Source: Astatotilapia calliptera
Lineage: Eukaryota; Chordata; Actinopteri; Cichliformes; Cichlidae
Direction: 5' to 3'
Length of the DNA stretch: 64,000 bases
Assembly: GCF_900246225.1 (NCBI RefSeq)
Contig: NC_039303.1
Coordinates: 32,899,398-32,963,397, forward strand
Of this stretch, positions 1 to 13,300 are shown in pieces (the stretch's first letter is position 1; the number at the start of each line of letters is the position of its first letter). Made by a program: the position numbers and the translations under genes. Below the pieces are notes generated by a model. That model ran no database searches and was not told where the DNA came from. It was given only the letters and a program-made list of their open reading frames with translations.

Positions 1-1353
1 AAACCTTCTCGGAGAAAACCTGGTAAACTTCTTCAGAGATCTTGACAGAGGCGCAGGGGGTCCCCAGTTTCCATTTTTCAAAACCTTGGACGCGGGAAAC
101 TGACGGTATTGTCCTTTAAAGTGTGTGTGTGTGTGTGAGAGAGAGACAGCATGAGGACAGAGAGCAAGTTTAGGACAGGGCGTGTGTGTATGCGCATGTT
201 TACGAAGCTTCTCTGTTATACACACATCTGAGGTCATGTATTTACTTTCACCACTTCATGAAATGAAATGTAAAATGATGAAGTGGTCACACAGATGGAA
301 AATTATGATTAGACTCATACAGATGTGGAAAGTGTAGGCCTAAGTAGAGGTGCAGGGGGTATGAAACTTTTATTTATGCATTGTTTTGTCTCTATCTGCT
401 CTTATTTCAGTTCTTAATTAAGTTCAGACACATTTCAGTCCATAAATCCAATATCTTCAAGGTGGGCTTCTACTTTTCATACATATGCAGGAGGACACTG
501 TCTTAACGGGGGATGAACTTCTCACTTTGGGTGGGTCAGAAAGCGGAAGTGTGCATCCATGGTGATAGTTTAAGTCAGAAACAGGAAGTGCTCATCAAAG
601 TGGACATCCCATCCATTATACGTGTGTGTCTGTGTCATGTTGCGCAGTATTATGTGGGTTAAAGTTGGTTTTCTCTGATAGGCCGAAGAGTGATTGGCAG
701 GTCAAATATCCTCCCTTTGTCTCATTCAATATTTTAAATGCCCTGAAAAGCAGAAGGAGGTGTTATATGACCAAAGCTATCCGATTTCTTTTTTAATTTT
801 TTTTTAATTGTTATAAAATAACTCACTCAACTTGTCATCACACTTTTACCCTCTTGAAAAATAATTAATGCATATATCCATAATTCATAATTCAGATATG
901 AACTTATCCCTCATAAAGTACTTTGTAATATTCTTGCATGTTTTTATCTCCTTTTAGAGAGTTTTAAATGTCTTGCAAAAACGTAGATGTATTTCAAACG
1001 AGCATCGTTGCTCACTCTCACCCTAACACTCCCTCTGAAACATCTGAACAGTTTTTCATGTCAGTCTCATGGAGCTGATTTTTCACAGTTTGATCAATGT
1101 GGCGAAGAAACAAAGGAAAGTTAATTACACGTCTTCTTCCATTGTCTTTGTCATCGTTGTCACATATGTAACAACAAGGACAAATAAAAAGAAACACAAG
1201 GCATTTGTCACCCATAATCCATCACATAAAAGATGGAGGAGGGCGATAAAGCTGTTTACTCTCTCCGTGTTTGTCTGTTTATCTGTCACTGTGCTCTGTC
1301 AGGCTTGTCTCCTGCATTTCTTTCTCACTATCCCACGCTCTCTTTTTTTCCAG
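1..1353. other. Region upstream of fermt3 coding start
   Basis: No protein-coding exon is recognised here. It holds a short (GT)n tract near 122-137 and the first copy of a direct repeat (797-1068). The pyrimidine-rich run ending in CAG just before the ATG at 1355 looks like a splice acceptor, so a non-coding leader exon of fermt3 probably lies here or further upstream. I cannot place it. Confidence 0.5.
797..1068 (+). repeat. Direct repeat, copy A
   Basis: About 270 bp that recurs in the same orientation at 2793-3069. Shared blocks include ACTTTTACCCTCTTGAAAAA, TCCCTCATAAAGTACTTT and CATCGTTGCTCACTCTCACC. Both copies end at CATGTCAGTCTC, after which the sequences diverge. The two copies differ by scattered substitutions and small indels. 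I saw no ORF or terminal inverted repeats, so it is either a local duplication or an undescribed interspersed repeat. Confidence 0.8.
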
Positions 1354-1354
1354 T

Positions 1355-4300
1355 ATGGCGGCGTGGGACCTGTCAGTCACGGTGGAGGACCTGGGGCTCG
1401 ATGCCCCACCCGTCACCATCAGCGTGGCCTCCGACCTTCACATCGGAGGGGTTATCCTCAAGTTGGTGGAAAAGACACGTGGGTAGCTCTGTCTTCCTCT
1501 CTTTGTCTTCCTCTCAGTCACACTTCAGACTAAAATTAGTGTCGTAATTTACATATTCACACAAGAGTTCACATACAGTTAACAAAATTACAAATGCATA
1601 GTTAAGGCAAGAAAACTGAATGAATTATTCAGCACACAGTGTGTCACAAGTCCTCTGAACTGCTCTTATAATTTTTTTTCTTTTGTCACCTGCTACATGT
1701 TTTCAATTTTAGTTTGTTCACTTCTTCCGCCACTGCTTTCAGCAAGAAACACAACATCAGTCTAAACATATGTTTCATCAAGTAGTTTGTCAATGTGAGA
1801 CCAATTAGGTTGGACGGATCATGCAGACACCAGTAAGATCTAACCAAAACAGCTCAATCACATGAGGCTGTTTTAGTTTCAGAGAGGATGAATGTAAATG
1901 ACCTAGGAGCAAACATTGAATAAGTGAGGAAACAAAGCTATAAATAAAGCTCGGGCAAATTGATCACTTGTTAATTGCGAGCAGGTCTATGCATGCATTC
2001 AATCAAAATCAGTCACGCATTATTTAAACATGTTTTGTACACATGCAAAAGATTACACAGCCCTTTGACAGCAGAGACAGACTCCACCCCAGACGAACCC
2101 TGCACTGGACAAACAGTAAATTGATTGCAATCATTGGACTGACCAATGTTCAGAACAATGGGAAAAGTTGGGAAGGTCCTTGCTGCCATTTCTGAACAGT
2201 TGTAGATTCCAAGGATGTTCCCAGATGCGTTATTCAGATGTGTCACCACTTGTCCAATGTCTAAAAAAAGATCCAAGCTGTCGCTGAGTGTATGTGAACT
2301 TCTGACAACAGAAAATAAGGAAAAGCAATAAGGAAAATGTTCAAATCACATCAGGATCAATGCAGAGTGGGTAACAGTGTTGTGCTGCATCTCTCACAAT
2401 CCAAGATCCATAAGGTCCTGCTGATTTAACTCTGTAGTGAACATATTCCAGTTAATAAAGAGGCTGCACTTTCCTATGACGTGTTTCAGGAACATTAGTG
2501 TAAATAATGTGTGGAAAAAACAAAAAACTAGCAGACAAATATGAGCCATGTGGGAACATACTGAAAACAATCTGGCTATTGCCTAGCATTGTTTGGTAGT
2601 GGTCACATAAGAGCAGTGTAAAGCATCGTATAAGGAGCAGAAATAAGTAAAGAAATGACCCTGACGTGATTTGAACACGCAACCTTCTGATCTGGAGTCA
2701 GACGCGCTACCGTTGCGCCACAGCGTCTCACAGGTGGCCATTTTCTCAGGTCAATGAGTCAATGCAAGGTGTCAGTCAGAAAATTACAACTGATATTTTT
2801 TTTATTGTTATAACGTCATTTACTCAACTTTTCATCAAACTTTTACCCTCTTGAAAAATGAGTAATGCATATATTCATCATTTTTATGCACTAGTGGGTA
2901 GTAGATATGAAATCGTCCCTCATAAAGTACTTTTTGATATTCTGTTAAGTGTTATTATCTCCTTTCAGAGATTTTGAAATGTCTTGAAAAAATGTTGATG
3001 TATTTCCAATGAACATCGTTGCTCACTCTCACCCTCTGAAACATCTAAACCGTTTTTCATGTCAGTCTCTTAAATGTTAAACCTTAAACATTTAAAGCTT
3101 ATTTTAAACAGGAAGAAACGTTCAGCAGAACCTGGATGAATTACGAGAATAGATCCTCTGTTAACAGATTGCTGGTTTTAGATACAAATGTAATACTGAG
3201 GTATCCCAAAAAGTAGCGTTTTCAGTGGAAAAAAGGTTTGGTGACTTCTTCAGTCTCGAGACTGAAGTGAGTCATCTGAGCATGCATCGAGACTTCTCAG
3301 AGGGTAAGAGACTAAAGAAATGACCCTGACGTGATTTGAACACGCAACCTTCTGATCTGGAGTCAGACGCGCTACCGTTGCGCCACAGAGTCTGCACAGT
3401 GTGTGCACCAACTATGGTTACACACCATTTCCTGTCTTAATGGAAAAAATCAAACAAAAAACTAGTTAATTATTAGGTCACAAATGCGGTGAGCTGGGGT
3501 TAGCTTTAAACAAAGAAATTATGTTATATAGTGTGTCATAGCAGTGTTGCTCAAAGCATAGAAAACAATTTTTAATGATCAAATGTCACTAATTAAATAT
3601 TAAAAATTAAACGAATTTGTGATATTTAATTAGCAATTGCAAACATAAGCACTGTTGCTACCATACAGTACACTAACTACGCTAACTCCCCCGAATCCTA
3701 AAATACTTCACACACGTAAAATGTGTAACGTACTAATAACAATTTTTTTTAACTAAAAAAAAACACCACGCTATGGTTTGTAAGTTGTGAAGGTGAAAAC
3801 ACTAAGGAAACCCAAACAATCGCAGGACCCCTACTTGGCAACAGTGGGAACAAAAAACTCCTTTTTAACGGGAAGAAAACTCCAGCAGAACTAGAGAGGG
3901 AGCCATTGGTACGAGCAAAGGAACGAGAGCAGAGTGAGAGATAGGACATGACATGTGACATACATATCTAGTAAAGTGGCCAACAGCAGTAATAATAATG
4001 TAATACTGTATTCTTTTTATTAGTAATATAATGTAAATGAGGAGGCAGACCAGGTATCGAATAGGTGAAAACCAAAGTTTTGTGGGGGAGATCAGGTAAT
4101 ACCAGCAGCTGCAGACCAATACAACAGCTCTATCATCAATTCTAAATTTTAAGCTCACACATTTCCTTTTGTTTGTTCTACAATAGTTATGCTGTGCATG
4201 CAGACTGTATTGACTCCTTTCTTATATTTGTTACATTCAAATGGGAATGGAGACAATATTAGAAACATATTTCCATAACACAGTCAAGTATGGCTGCCTA

Positions 4301-7300
4301 ATATAAGCGGAAAACGGTTCATTTATATTTACAAAAGATTAATGGTCAGTGGAAACTTTTAAGTTGTACTTTTTTGTGAAAAAAAAAGACAAGAAATCAC
4401 TTTATGGCTTTTGTTAAAACTAACCATACAAAAAGTCAATAAAAAATCCATTATTTTTCAAGTAAAATGCCATTTAAAATATCCGACGATCATCGTAGTA
4501 ATAAGTAAATTAGAATATTTTTAAAGTAAAGATGACCAGATTCAGTTTCTTGAATAGTTTAACTCTTTTTACTCTGACTTTTGTTTCTGTCCTCTGCAGA
4601 GATCAAACAGGACTGGTCAGATCATGCGCTGTGGTGGGAGCAGAAGCAGCGGTGGCTGCTGCGGACAGCCTGGACTCTGGAGAAATATGGTATCCACGCT
4701 GATGCCAAGCTAGTCTTCATGCCCCAGCACAAGCCCCTAAGACTGGGTCTGCCCAACGGCATTACACTGAGGCTCCGGGTCTGCTTCTCCAATCCCGTCT
4801 TCCAGACAGTGATGGGCATCTGCAGAATGCTTAGTAAGATTTTCTTTCTTTCATTTCTCTCTTTTGTCTAGTTCTCTGTTTGCTAGCAACATCTACACAT
4901 CTAAGTTCTTTTTCTCATCTCTCCTTCTCAGTCCCGTTGCAGATTCTAAGTACTCAAGCTGTAATATAGCTGTTCACAATAATTTAATCAGTGAAATGTG
5001 TCAAAGTGTCTCATTAATACATCGCAGGGTGACTGCAACTATTGCCAGAGAGGGCCTTCCCCATCTGCTTTGTGCTTTCATTTTGTCTAATTCTGGCACT
5101 TCTTGGTCTCGATTCCTCACCAGAAATCCCCGGGAGGGGCCAGCAGACTGGAAAGGTTTTTTAAAGCAGCACGGAAGGGGGAAAATAATGACATCTGTCT
5201 ATAGAAATGTCACACACATGTTCAAAGATAAGGCTTGGTATCATGAAGTAAGCAGTTCCTTTTTAATTATATTTGCTCCTAGAGCTCACTTGTACTGGCA
5301 GAAAAGACACATCCATGTTGAGGACATTCTCTTGACTATAAACTTTTATTTTTTATTTCTAATTTTAAATCCCGCATTGCTTCCTGCCTTTGTTGTGACA
5401 TTGCTTCATATGTTGTTTGTATGGATCAATATCAAGAGGTGTATGTGAGGATTTGTAGGGAGTATGTATGCTCCAAAATTCCACTTTGCTGCAGTTGCAC
5501 ACCACTGCATATAAAGGCACCTAGTTGGCATCTAATAGACAATAAAATTCGTTTTTAAAGTAATATAAAGACAACAGATGTTTGATATAAGGAAGAGGAA
5601 AATGACCAGACCTAGGAAAAGAGGAATGCATTTTCCTGAGATGAGATAAATAAAAGCAGCTCTGCAGTGGCACTAAATGTTCAACAAAAGGAAATTTTGA
5701 ATACCAAATTATAATTTTGGTATGCACTCTTACACTTCACTGATTTAAGCAGTAAATAAATTGACCCTGACGTGATTTGAACACGCAGCCTTCTGATCTG
5801 GAGTCAGACGCGCTACCGTTGCGCCACAGAGTCGCACAGGTGGCCATTTTCTCAGGTCAGACTCAATACAAAGTGTCAGTGTAATAACACTGGAAAACTT
5901 TTGGGGTGGGGTAGAATACTAAAGTAAAGTTTGTTTATAGTATATGTGCCATTTTTGGTACTTATGAAAATCTCCTTTTATGTCAAATTACCTGCTGTAC
6001 TACAAACACATCACACACAAGCAAATATTAATAAGAACCTGGTTTTAATTTATTAAAATGCCCTAGTTTTAATGTCTTTCTTAGTTAGAGGATAGGAGTG
6101 AGATTCTCAGAACCATGAGCCTAAGTGACTCAGACAGACAACCATCTGATCAGGAGTCAGACACACTACTATTGCACCACAAGGTCATGTTACAGCCGTT
6201 TGACCAGGGTTGTCAGTTTAACAGATTCTCATCTCTTGCCAATCCTTATCGGGACAACAGTGCATGTACTGCGCAATCAGAGCCTTTCACAGTGCAAGGT
6301 TTCAATCCAACGATACTGACAAGTTGGAGGTGGGGGAACGTCAGTGGCAAAATGACAGCATTGACATTAACAGTTTCTTACTATTATATGTACTAATTCT
6401 GGTATTATATCCGCCTGTGAACAATTCTCCAGTAAGTTGAAGATATCTGCTAATTGTAAGGTAAAGATCCAACAATAATACAGAGAATACACGAAAAATC
6501 AAGAATCAAAACGAACAAGGACTTGGTGACAGTGGGAAGGAAAATTACTTTTAAACAGGAAGAAAGCTCCAGCAGAACCTAGATCAGTTATGAGTGAAGA
6601 TCGTCAGTTAACGGATTGCTGTTAAGTGAGGATACAAATGTAGCATCTAGCTTTGTTAGAGGGTAAGATATTAAAGGACTTGACCCTGACGTGATTTGAA
6701 CACGCAGCCTTCTGATCTGGAGTCAGACGCGCTACCGTTGCGCCACAGAGTCTATGCTTTGAGTGTTGCTTTAACAATCAGCTTAATACAAGAAGTAAAC
6801 ACACCCCTGAATAACTTATCACCTTTACAGCACTGTTACTGTACATATTATTTATTTATTTTTAATAGACATTCGTCACCCTGAGGAACTCTCCCTCCTT
6901 CGACCCATAGAGGAGAAGAAAAAGAAGAAAGACAAAAATTTGGCACCAGAGATCTACGACCTGACCGAGGTGCCCCTTTCCTCGGGTACACGCATCACAT
7001 TTTATTTACACTGCAGGCATAACATAGTAAAAATTAAATTAAATCATTTCCCATGTAATGTAAAAGGCCTGAAAAACATTTTAAACATTGTGTGCTGTCA
7101 TTTTAATTAAAACTATGCAGGTCAACCTTATTATTTCCACTCCTTTTGCAGTATCCCGGCCCTGTCTGTATAACGGCATGCCCGCTCACTTTGCCGACTC
7201 ACCGGAGATGGAGGCCATCTACAAGATGCTGTCAGTCAGTCAGCCTCCCCCTGCCCCTGAGGTCATAGCCAAGCAGTACCGCCCAGCCAGCGTTGTGGAC

Positions 7301-10300
7301 AAGGCTCACATCAATGGCAGGTATGTGTGCACAGGTATCAGTCTGTCAAACCAGGTGTTTACATCGCAGAGGGGAACTGATAGAGTTTCATTGTCCATGT
7401 CACACTAATGCAAGATGTTTAACAAACAAGTTCCCCACAAACTGAGTCCTCTTATTAACTAGCTATCAGGGATGCTGCCTCAGTTAGTATTCTTAGCCCA
7501 CAATACAGAAGGCCAGTGTAATCACTCGCCACTTTTCTTTTTCTTTATCAGTCCTGATAAAGAAAACTGGGGGTTTCCAGAACTCAGAGCTGTATCTACT
7601 GAAGCAGTGGCCTCCTCTGATCTCGAGTTCAGACATATTTTATCTTATGCGCATGCTGGTTCATAAAGATACTACCGCCAGTGCCTACAAATGTATTAAA
7701 ATAGGAGCTGTTTGAAGGGCTTTTAGACTCTTTGATGTAATAAATTAGGCACAGTCGCAGCTTTTTTAAAGTCTCCTGCTTTATCTCTCTAAAGTTCAAA
7801 GCCGCTTTAAACTTCAGCTGCCTCAGCCATTGTTGCATAATTACACATCAAATAAATACTTTTTGAAAACATCAAATACGTGAGCTTACATAAAGCACAT
7901 TATATCATTAGCTTTATAATAAGTAGTCAGTAATATAGTAATGTGAAAAAGTCTTGAGCCACACGTCATTTCTTCATATTTTACTTCCAAGGAGCCAGAC
8001 TTCAGACATTAAATGATTTTTCACCCACTTTCAGTCCAGTCCTTGTACCTTAGCAACCAGAATGTTTTGTTTGTTTTTCTTTTTATTTAGACCCTCAACA
8101 CACCTATGAGTCATGCAAGCATAAAATGACACCTAACTCAAGGGATGAACTGGTGTTGTTTATTTCTATTTTTGTAAAATGTTAAAGATAACACAGTTGA
8201 TTGGCATAAATTTGTATTGTTGCACCTATTCCCAGAGAGCTGTTAGCTATTAATTAGCAGAGTGTGCAGTGTGTCCTTAGAACATTTGTGGAAATGTTAG
8301 AAGTAGAGGACAGAAAAAGAAAAATAAACAGTACATGAAAGTCATGTCCTTAAGAAATAGGAAATAATCCAGGAAAGAGTTGACACAGGACTAGAGAGAT
8401 GCATTTGTCCCTTCTTTTAATCCATTTAATACAGAAATCGTGTCAGTGGAAGGATGCTTGAGAGGAAAATGTAGATATATATGGAGAAAAGGCTGAGGTG
8501 TGCTAACAAAATCTGTGGTGACAGGTCTTATGGAGTGATGAATCCAAATTTGAAAAATTTCATTCAAACGGTTGTGAATATGTATGCAGGAGGCAAGCAA
8601 CCGTCTGTAAAACACAGTGGAGGCTGTGCCATGGTTTGGAGCTGCATTTCACCCAGCAGTGTTTGAGATCTTGTAAAAATGGAATTATGAGCATTGGAAA
8701 GTACAGTCAGATTTGGATCCACTATGCAATACCATCTGGAAAGCATCTCATTGACGACAGTGTGTTTAGGACAATGATCACACTGGAGTAAAAGCATGCC
8801 ATCAGTAATGGATTGATTTCCCCAGAGCCTAGACTTTAATATAATTGAAGCAATGTGTGATCATCTTGACAGATAATAGAACAAAAGAGAGCCAACATTC
8901 AAAGAAGAGGTTGAAATGTCCTTCAAGAATCCTGGGGAATTATTTTTGAAGACTACTTAAAGAAATGACAAGAAAGCTTGGCTAAGACACTTCAGACTAT
9001 GTTAAATAATAATAATGATCACACCCTAGACTTTTGTACACTACTATAAAATTAAGTGAAATACAGAATATAGTTCATATAGAAGTATATGTTTGTTTCT
9101 TAAGGTTTTGCACATTTTTTGTTATTCTGCTGTGTTTTGCTATAAGATGTAGTTTCTAAAAACAATCATGTTACCAATTTACTTTGTTTAGGTCAAGCTG
9201 TCTATATGATGTCAAATAGTATTTTCTTGTGATTTTAAATACAGATAAACATGGATGTAACAAATATGAAATCATAAACATATATATTCTTTGTCTGTCC
9301 CTCTCAGGTGGTTGGACTCGTCCCGTTGTCTTCTGCAGCAGGGCATCCAAGAGAGTGATAAACTCTGGCTTCGCTTCAAATACTATGCTACTTACGATAT
9401 GGATTCTAAGGTATGTGTGTGTGTGTGTTTACACAAATACAGAGAGTGTGTGTGTGTGCATATTTCTTTGCCAGTATATCAACTCTCTGACCTCATCCTT
9501 CTCTTTCCTCTCCACCCTGCAGTATGATGCTGTACGTCTGACCCAGCTCTATGAGCAGGCACGCTGGGCCATCCTGCTGGAAGACATCGACTGCACCGAG
9601 GAGGAGATGATGCTGTTTGGAGCTCTGCAGGTAGAAAATCCATCTGCTGACAGTGAAATATGTGAATCACTCTAATGGAAGTGTACATTTCGCTGGATGT
9701 CAGATAATATAGAGACTCAAATGTTCTCCCACTCCTCAAAGATATCTGGTCTATTCAATCGTCAGTAAAGCAGTGTCGTATAAAACTGGATTAAATAGGA
9801 CATTTCTCTGTCTCGTTTTACATGCAGTATCATATCAGTAAGGTGGCTCAGTCAGAGCCGCAGATCATGAGCAACAATCCAGCCATGGACGATCTGGATT
9901 CCGCCCTGCAGTCCCTGGAGGTCAAGATGGAGGGAGAAGGCAGCTCTGCATCTGATTTGCTGGTCAGATACAATAGTCTCACCCGAGTCTTTTTAAAATT
10001 AAATTATTTTAATAACGGGGAACAGAAATTTATAACAATTTAGGTCCAGGCTTCTCAAAGTGTGGCTTGCAGGCCAGTGGCTGCCTGTGATGATATGTGC
10101 TACTGTACACTTTACTACTTTGATCACAGAATGAAACAGAGGGATTATTTCACTTCAATTTTAACCTTCCTAACACTGACAAGTACAGCTGACATTATTA
10201 AATGTGATATGCACCTGACTCATGGTTAAAAAAATATAGACCAGCACATCAGTGTTTCATGGTAGAATTTTTCCTATATGGGCCTCCTTGTCCCCCTGAT

Positions 10301-13300
10301 TGGCTTTAAGAACACCTGATTTAAGATATTTCATTAATGGTAGTATTAGCCTGGATCCAAATCCACTGATGATGTAGACAGCATTGAGTTAAATGTTTGG
10401 TCTTATGTCAAACTAACATTGATTGACTAACAGTTTTATTGCTAAAACATATTAACTGAAAAACTTGCATTTTATCCAGGAAAATATGACAGCACCAGAA
10501 CTCACTGACTACCTGAAGATATTTAGGTGAGAGCTGGTTTCCAACTGGTTAAAATAAATTTCATTTTCTTTAAATAAATAAATATTTATTAGTAACCTTC
10601 CTCTTTATTTCTAACTTGTTATGAATCTGGGGGAAAAATCCCTGGTGAAATCAGCTAATGTGATTACATGTATATTTCAGACCCAAAAGGCTGACTCTGA
10701 AGGGGTACAAGCAATACTGGTTCAAGTTCCAAGATACCTCCATTTCTTATTTCAAGAGCAAAGAGGAAAGCATAGGAGAGCCCATTCAAATGATTAACCT
10801 CAAAGGTAATGACTTCGTTACGTACTTTTATGTTATGTTTTTCTGCTATATATAGTGCACCATGCTATTAACAGAATGGTAAGTGTTTAGCACATTTTAA
10901 AATAACAGATGTTTACCCAAAGTGATTTCCAGGCACACTTATTTGCAATCCAACTCTCCAAAAATCAATTACAAAACACATAACTTGCCTAAATAGATGA
11001 TATAATAAAAATAATAACTGGAAAATAAGTCAGAAAATGAGAATAAAAACAACTAAATTGTAACAATGGTAAGAAGTTAAATAAAACAGTAGAAGAAAAC
11101 ATTAACAGTGAGCTTGACCAAACCATGAGAGACTTCAAACTTGATGAAAATGGGCCTGGTAGGTCTTGGAGCTGAATGAAAATTGTCAATTGTTGAGCAG
11201 GTTCTTATGTGGGAAGCCAGACTATTCCAGAACTTAGAGGCAATGACAGGTCACCTGTTTTTAGCTGAGAAGAGACATTAAGAGAAATTGGGATGATACG
11301 CTGAAGGACCTAGAGGAAAAAGACCTGTAGTATATTATGGCCATGGAGGTCTTTAAAAACAAATAGTACAATTTTAAAACCTTTTAGAAATTTCACAGGT
11401 AGCTATTGCATGTGTATAGAAGCTTGATTGTAAGCAGGGGGAACTAAGTTGATATTGTTAGTAAGGTATCTCAAAAATTCAACTTACTGGCTCAGATTTC
11501 TGAGGTTTGAATTTTGAGATTATAACCCAAAATTTAGACATATAAGTCACTTTTTTTATGTGGCAGAGACAAGCTTCCATACTGCTGATCTACAGCAGGA
11601 GTGACATGATGTCTTTTCTTTGTACCAGTAAAGACTCTAGCAGAATACCTAACTGAAGGCAAAATACCTTCAGTTATGCTATGATTTGAAGTTGAAGGAT
11701 ATTTTGGCTATCTGTGATTTCAGATCATTCAAACAGTCGAAGAGGTTCTTAAAGGAGTGGTCAATGTCAGGTGTGGCTGGCAGATAAAACTGGGTGCCAT
11801 CACGTAACAGTGATAGTAAATGTTGTATTCATGAATGCTAGAGTCAAGGGGTAACAAATATATTGAAACTAAAAGAGGACCTAACATGGATCCCTGAGGG
11901 ATATCACAGTTAGTAGAAACTGAAGCCGTTTCCTATTTGGACACTAAAGGTTGAGGAAAACCAGTGTAGAAACCCTGCAGTCCTACGTTATGCTTCAAAT
12001 GTTTTGTTGTTCAAATGTTAAAAGTATTTATCTAGAAAGCAACTTGGGAGAAGAGAATTTTTTTCTAAAATCTTGGCAAAGGAAGGTAACTTTGGTATCG
12101 GTCTGCAGTTACTAAGGAAATATGGGCAAAGTTTATGCTTCTTTAGAAACGGCTGCAAGACTGTGTTTTAAAACAGGAAGGAATGACTCAATTTGCTAAA
12201 TAATTATAGCGTAAATAGTCAGAATAAAAGGAGACAGTGGACCAAAAGCTGCCATGAAGAAGTGTGCAGGTATTATATTTAGAGAACAGTGATGAAGTTG
12301 ACTGACTCTCTGAAAATGTTAAATGCGGGGGTGACATTTTAGATCTTCTGGTGTTAATGTTGTCAGTGAAGAAGTCCAAAAACTTCCAACACATATGGAA
12401 TCACATATCAGACACTGAGTTTTAATATATTGCAAGAAGTGAACACCTAAAGGTAGATAAGTACTATGAGTTAAAAGTGAATTAACCTCCTAGGACCTGG
12501 CGTCCACATATGTGGACATCACATTTTGGGTTGTCTAGACCAAAATACTAAATTTTGCTTTACAAGGGCCTGATATCCACTCACGAGGACATTATACTGC
12601 CTCTGTTTCATCAAAATTTAAAACGAATATCCTCATATGTGGCTCTCATTTTTCTTAGGAACAAAAATGGCGTAAAAAAAAACAAATGTGGTGATTCTTT
12701 GTTTTTACATTCATCGGGTCCCAATATGCCCAAATATCAAAGAGAAATTAAAAATGCATGACATGGAAGAGTTCGGGTCTTAGGAGGTTGAGGAGAATCA
12801 GCGGGGATCATATCAGTCTCTTCCTACACGCTTTTTGTTTTTAACAGCTTAACCATGAACCTAATGATACCACTTTAATGTTGCTCCTTTACACAGGATG
12901 TGAGGTGGCTCCAGACGTTAATGTGGCTGCTCAGAAGTTCCTTATCAGACTCCTGATTCCAGCACCTGAAGGCATGAATGAGGTCTATCTTCGCTGTGAG
13001 AACGTGAGGCCACACGCACACCCATACACCTCATCTCTACGTGTGACATCCTTTCATTTTCAATGCCTCTATCTTCAGTTCATCATCTCAGCTCTGACCA
13101 CAGTCACACCTGTCTCTCATGCTCTTTTTTCTATGTTATGTCTTTGAAATTCACCCTGCAGGAGCAGCAGTATGCTCAGTGGATGGCAGGGTGCCGGTTG
13201 GGATCCAAAGGCAAGACCCTCGCCGACAGCAGTTTCCAAAGTGAGATCCAGAGTATCCGCTCTTTCCTGGCGATGCAAAAGACCAACTCCAGTTCCAGCA

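Noticed and set aside
2013..2276. 87-codon minus-strand ORF in fermt3 intron 1
   Set aside because: No start context, no recognisable family; probably chance or an old unidentified repeat.
4864..5448. 194-codon ORF in fermt3 intron 2
   Set aside because: No recognisable domain, composition like intron sequence, and no transposon similarity seen.
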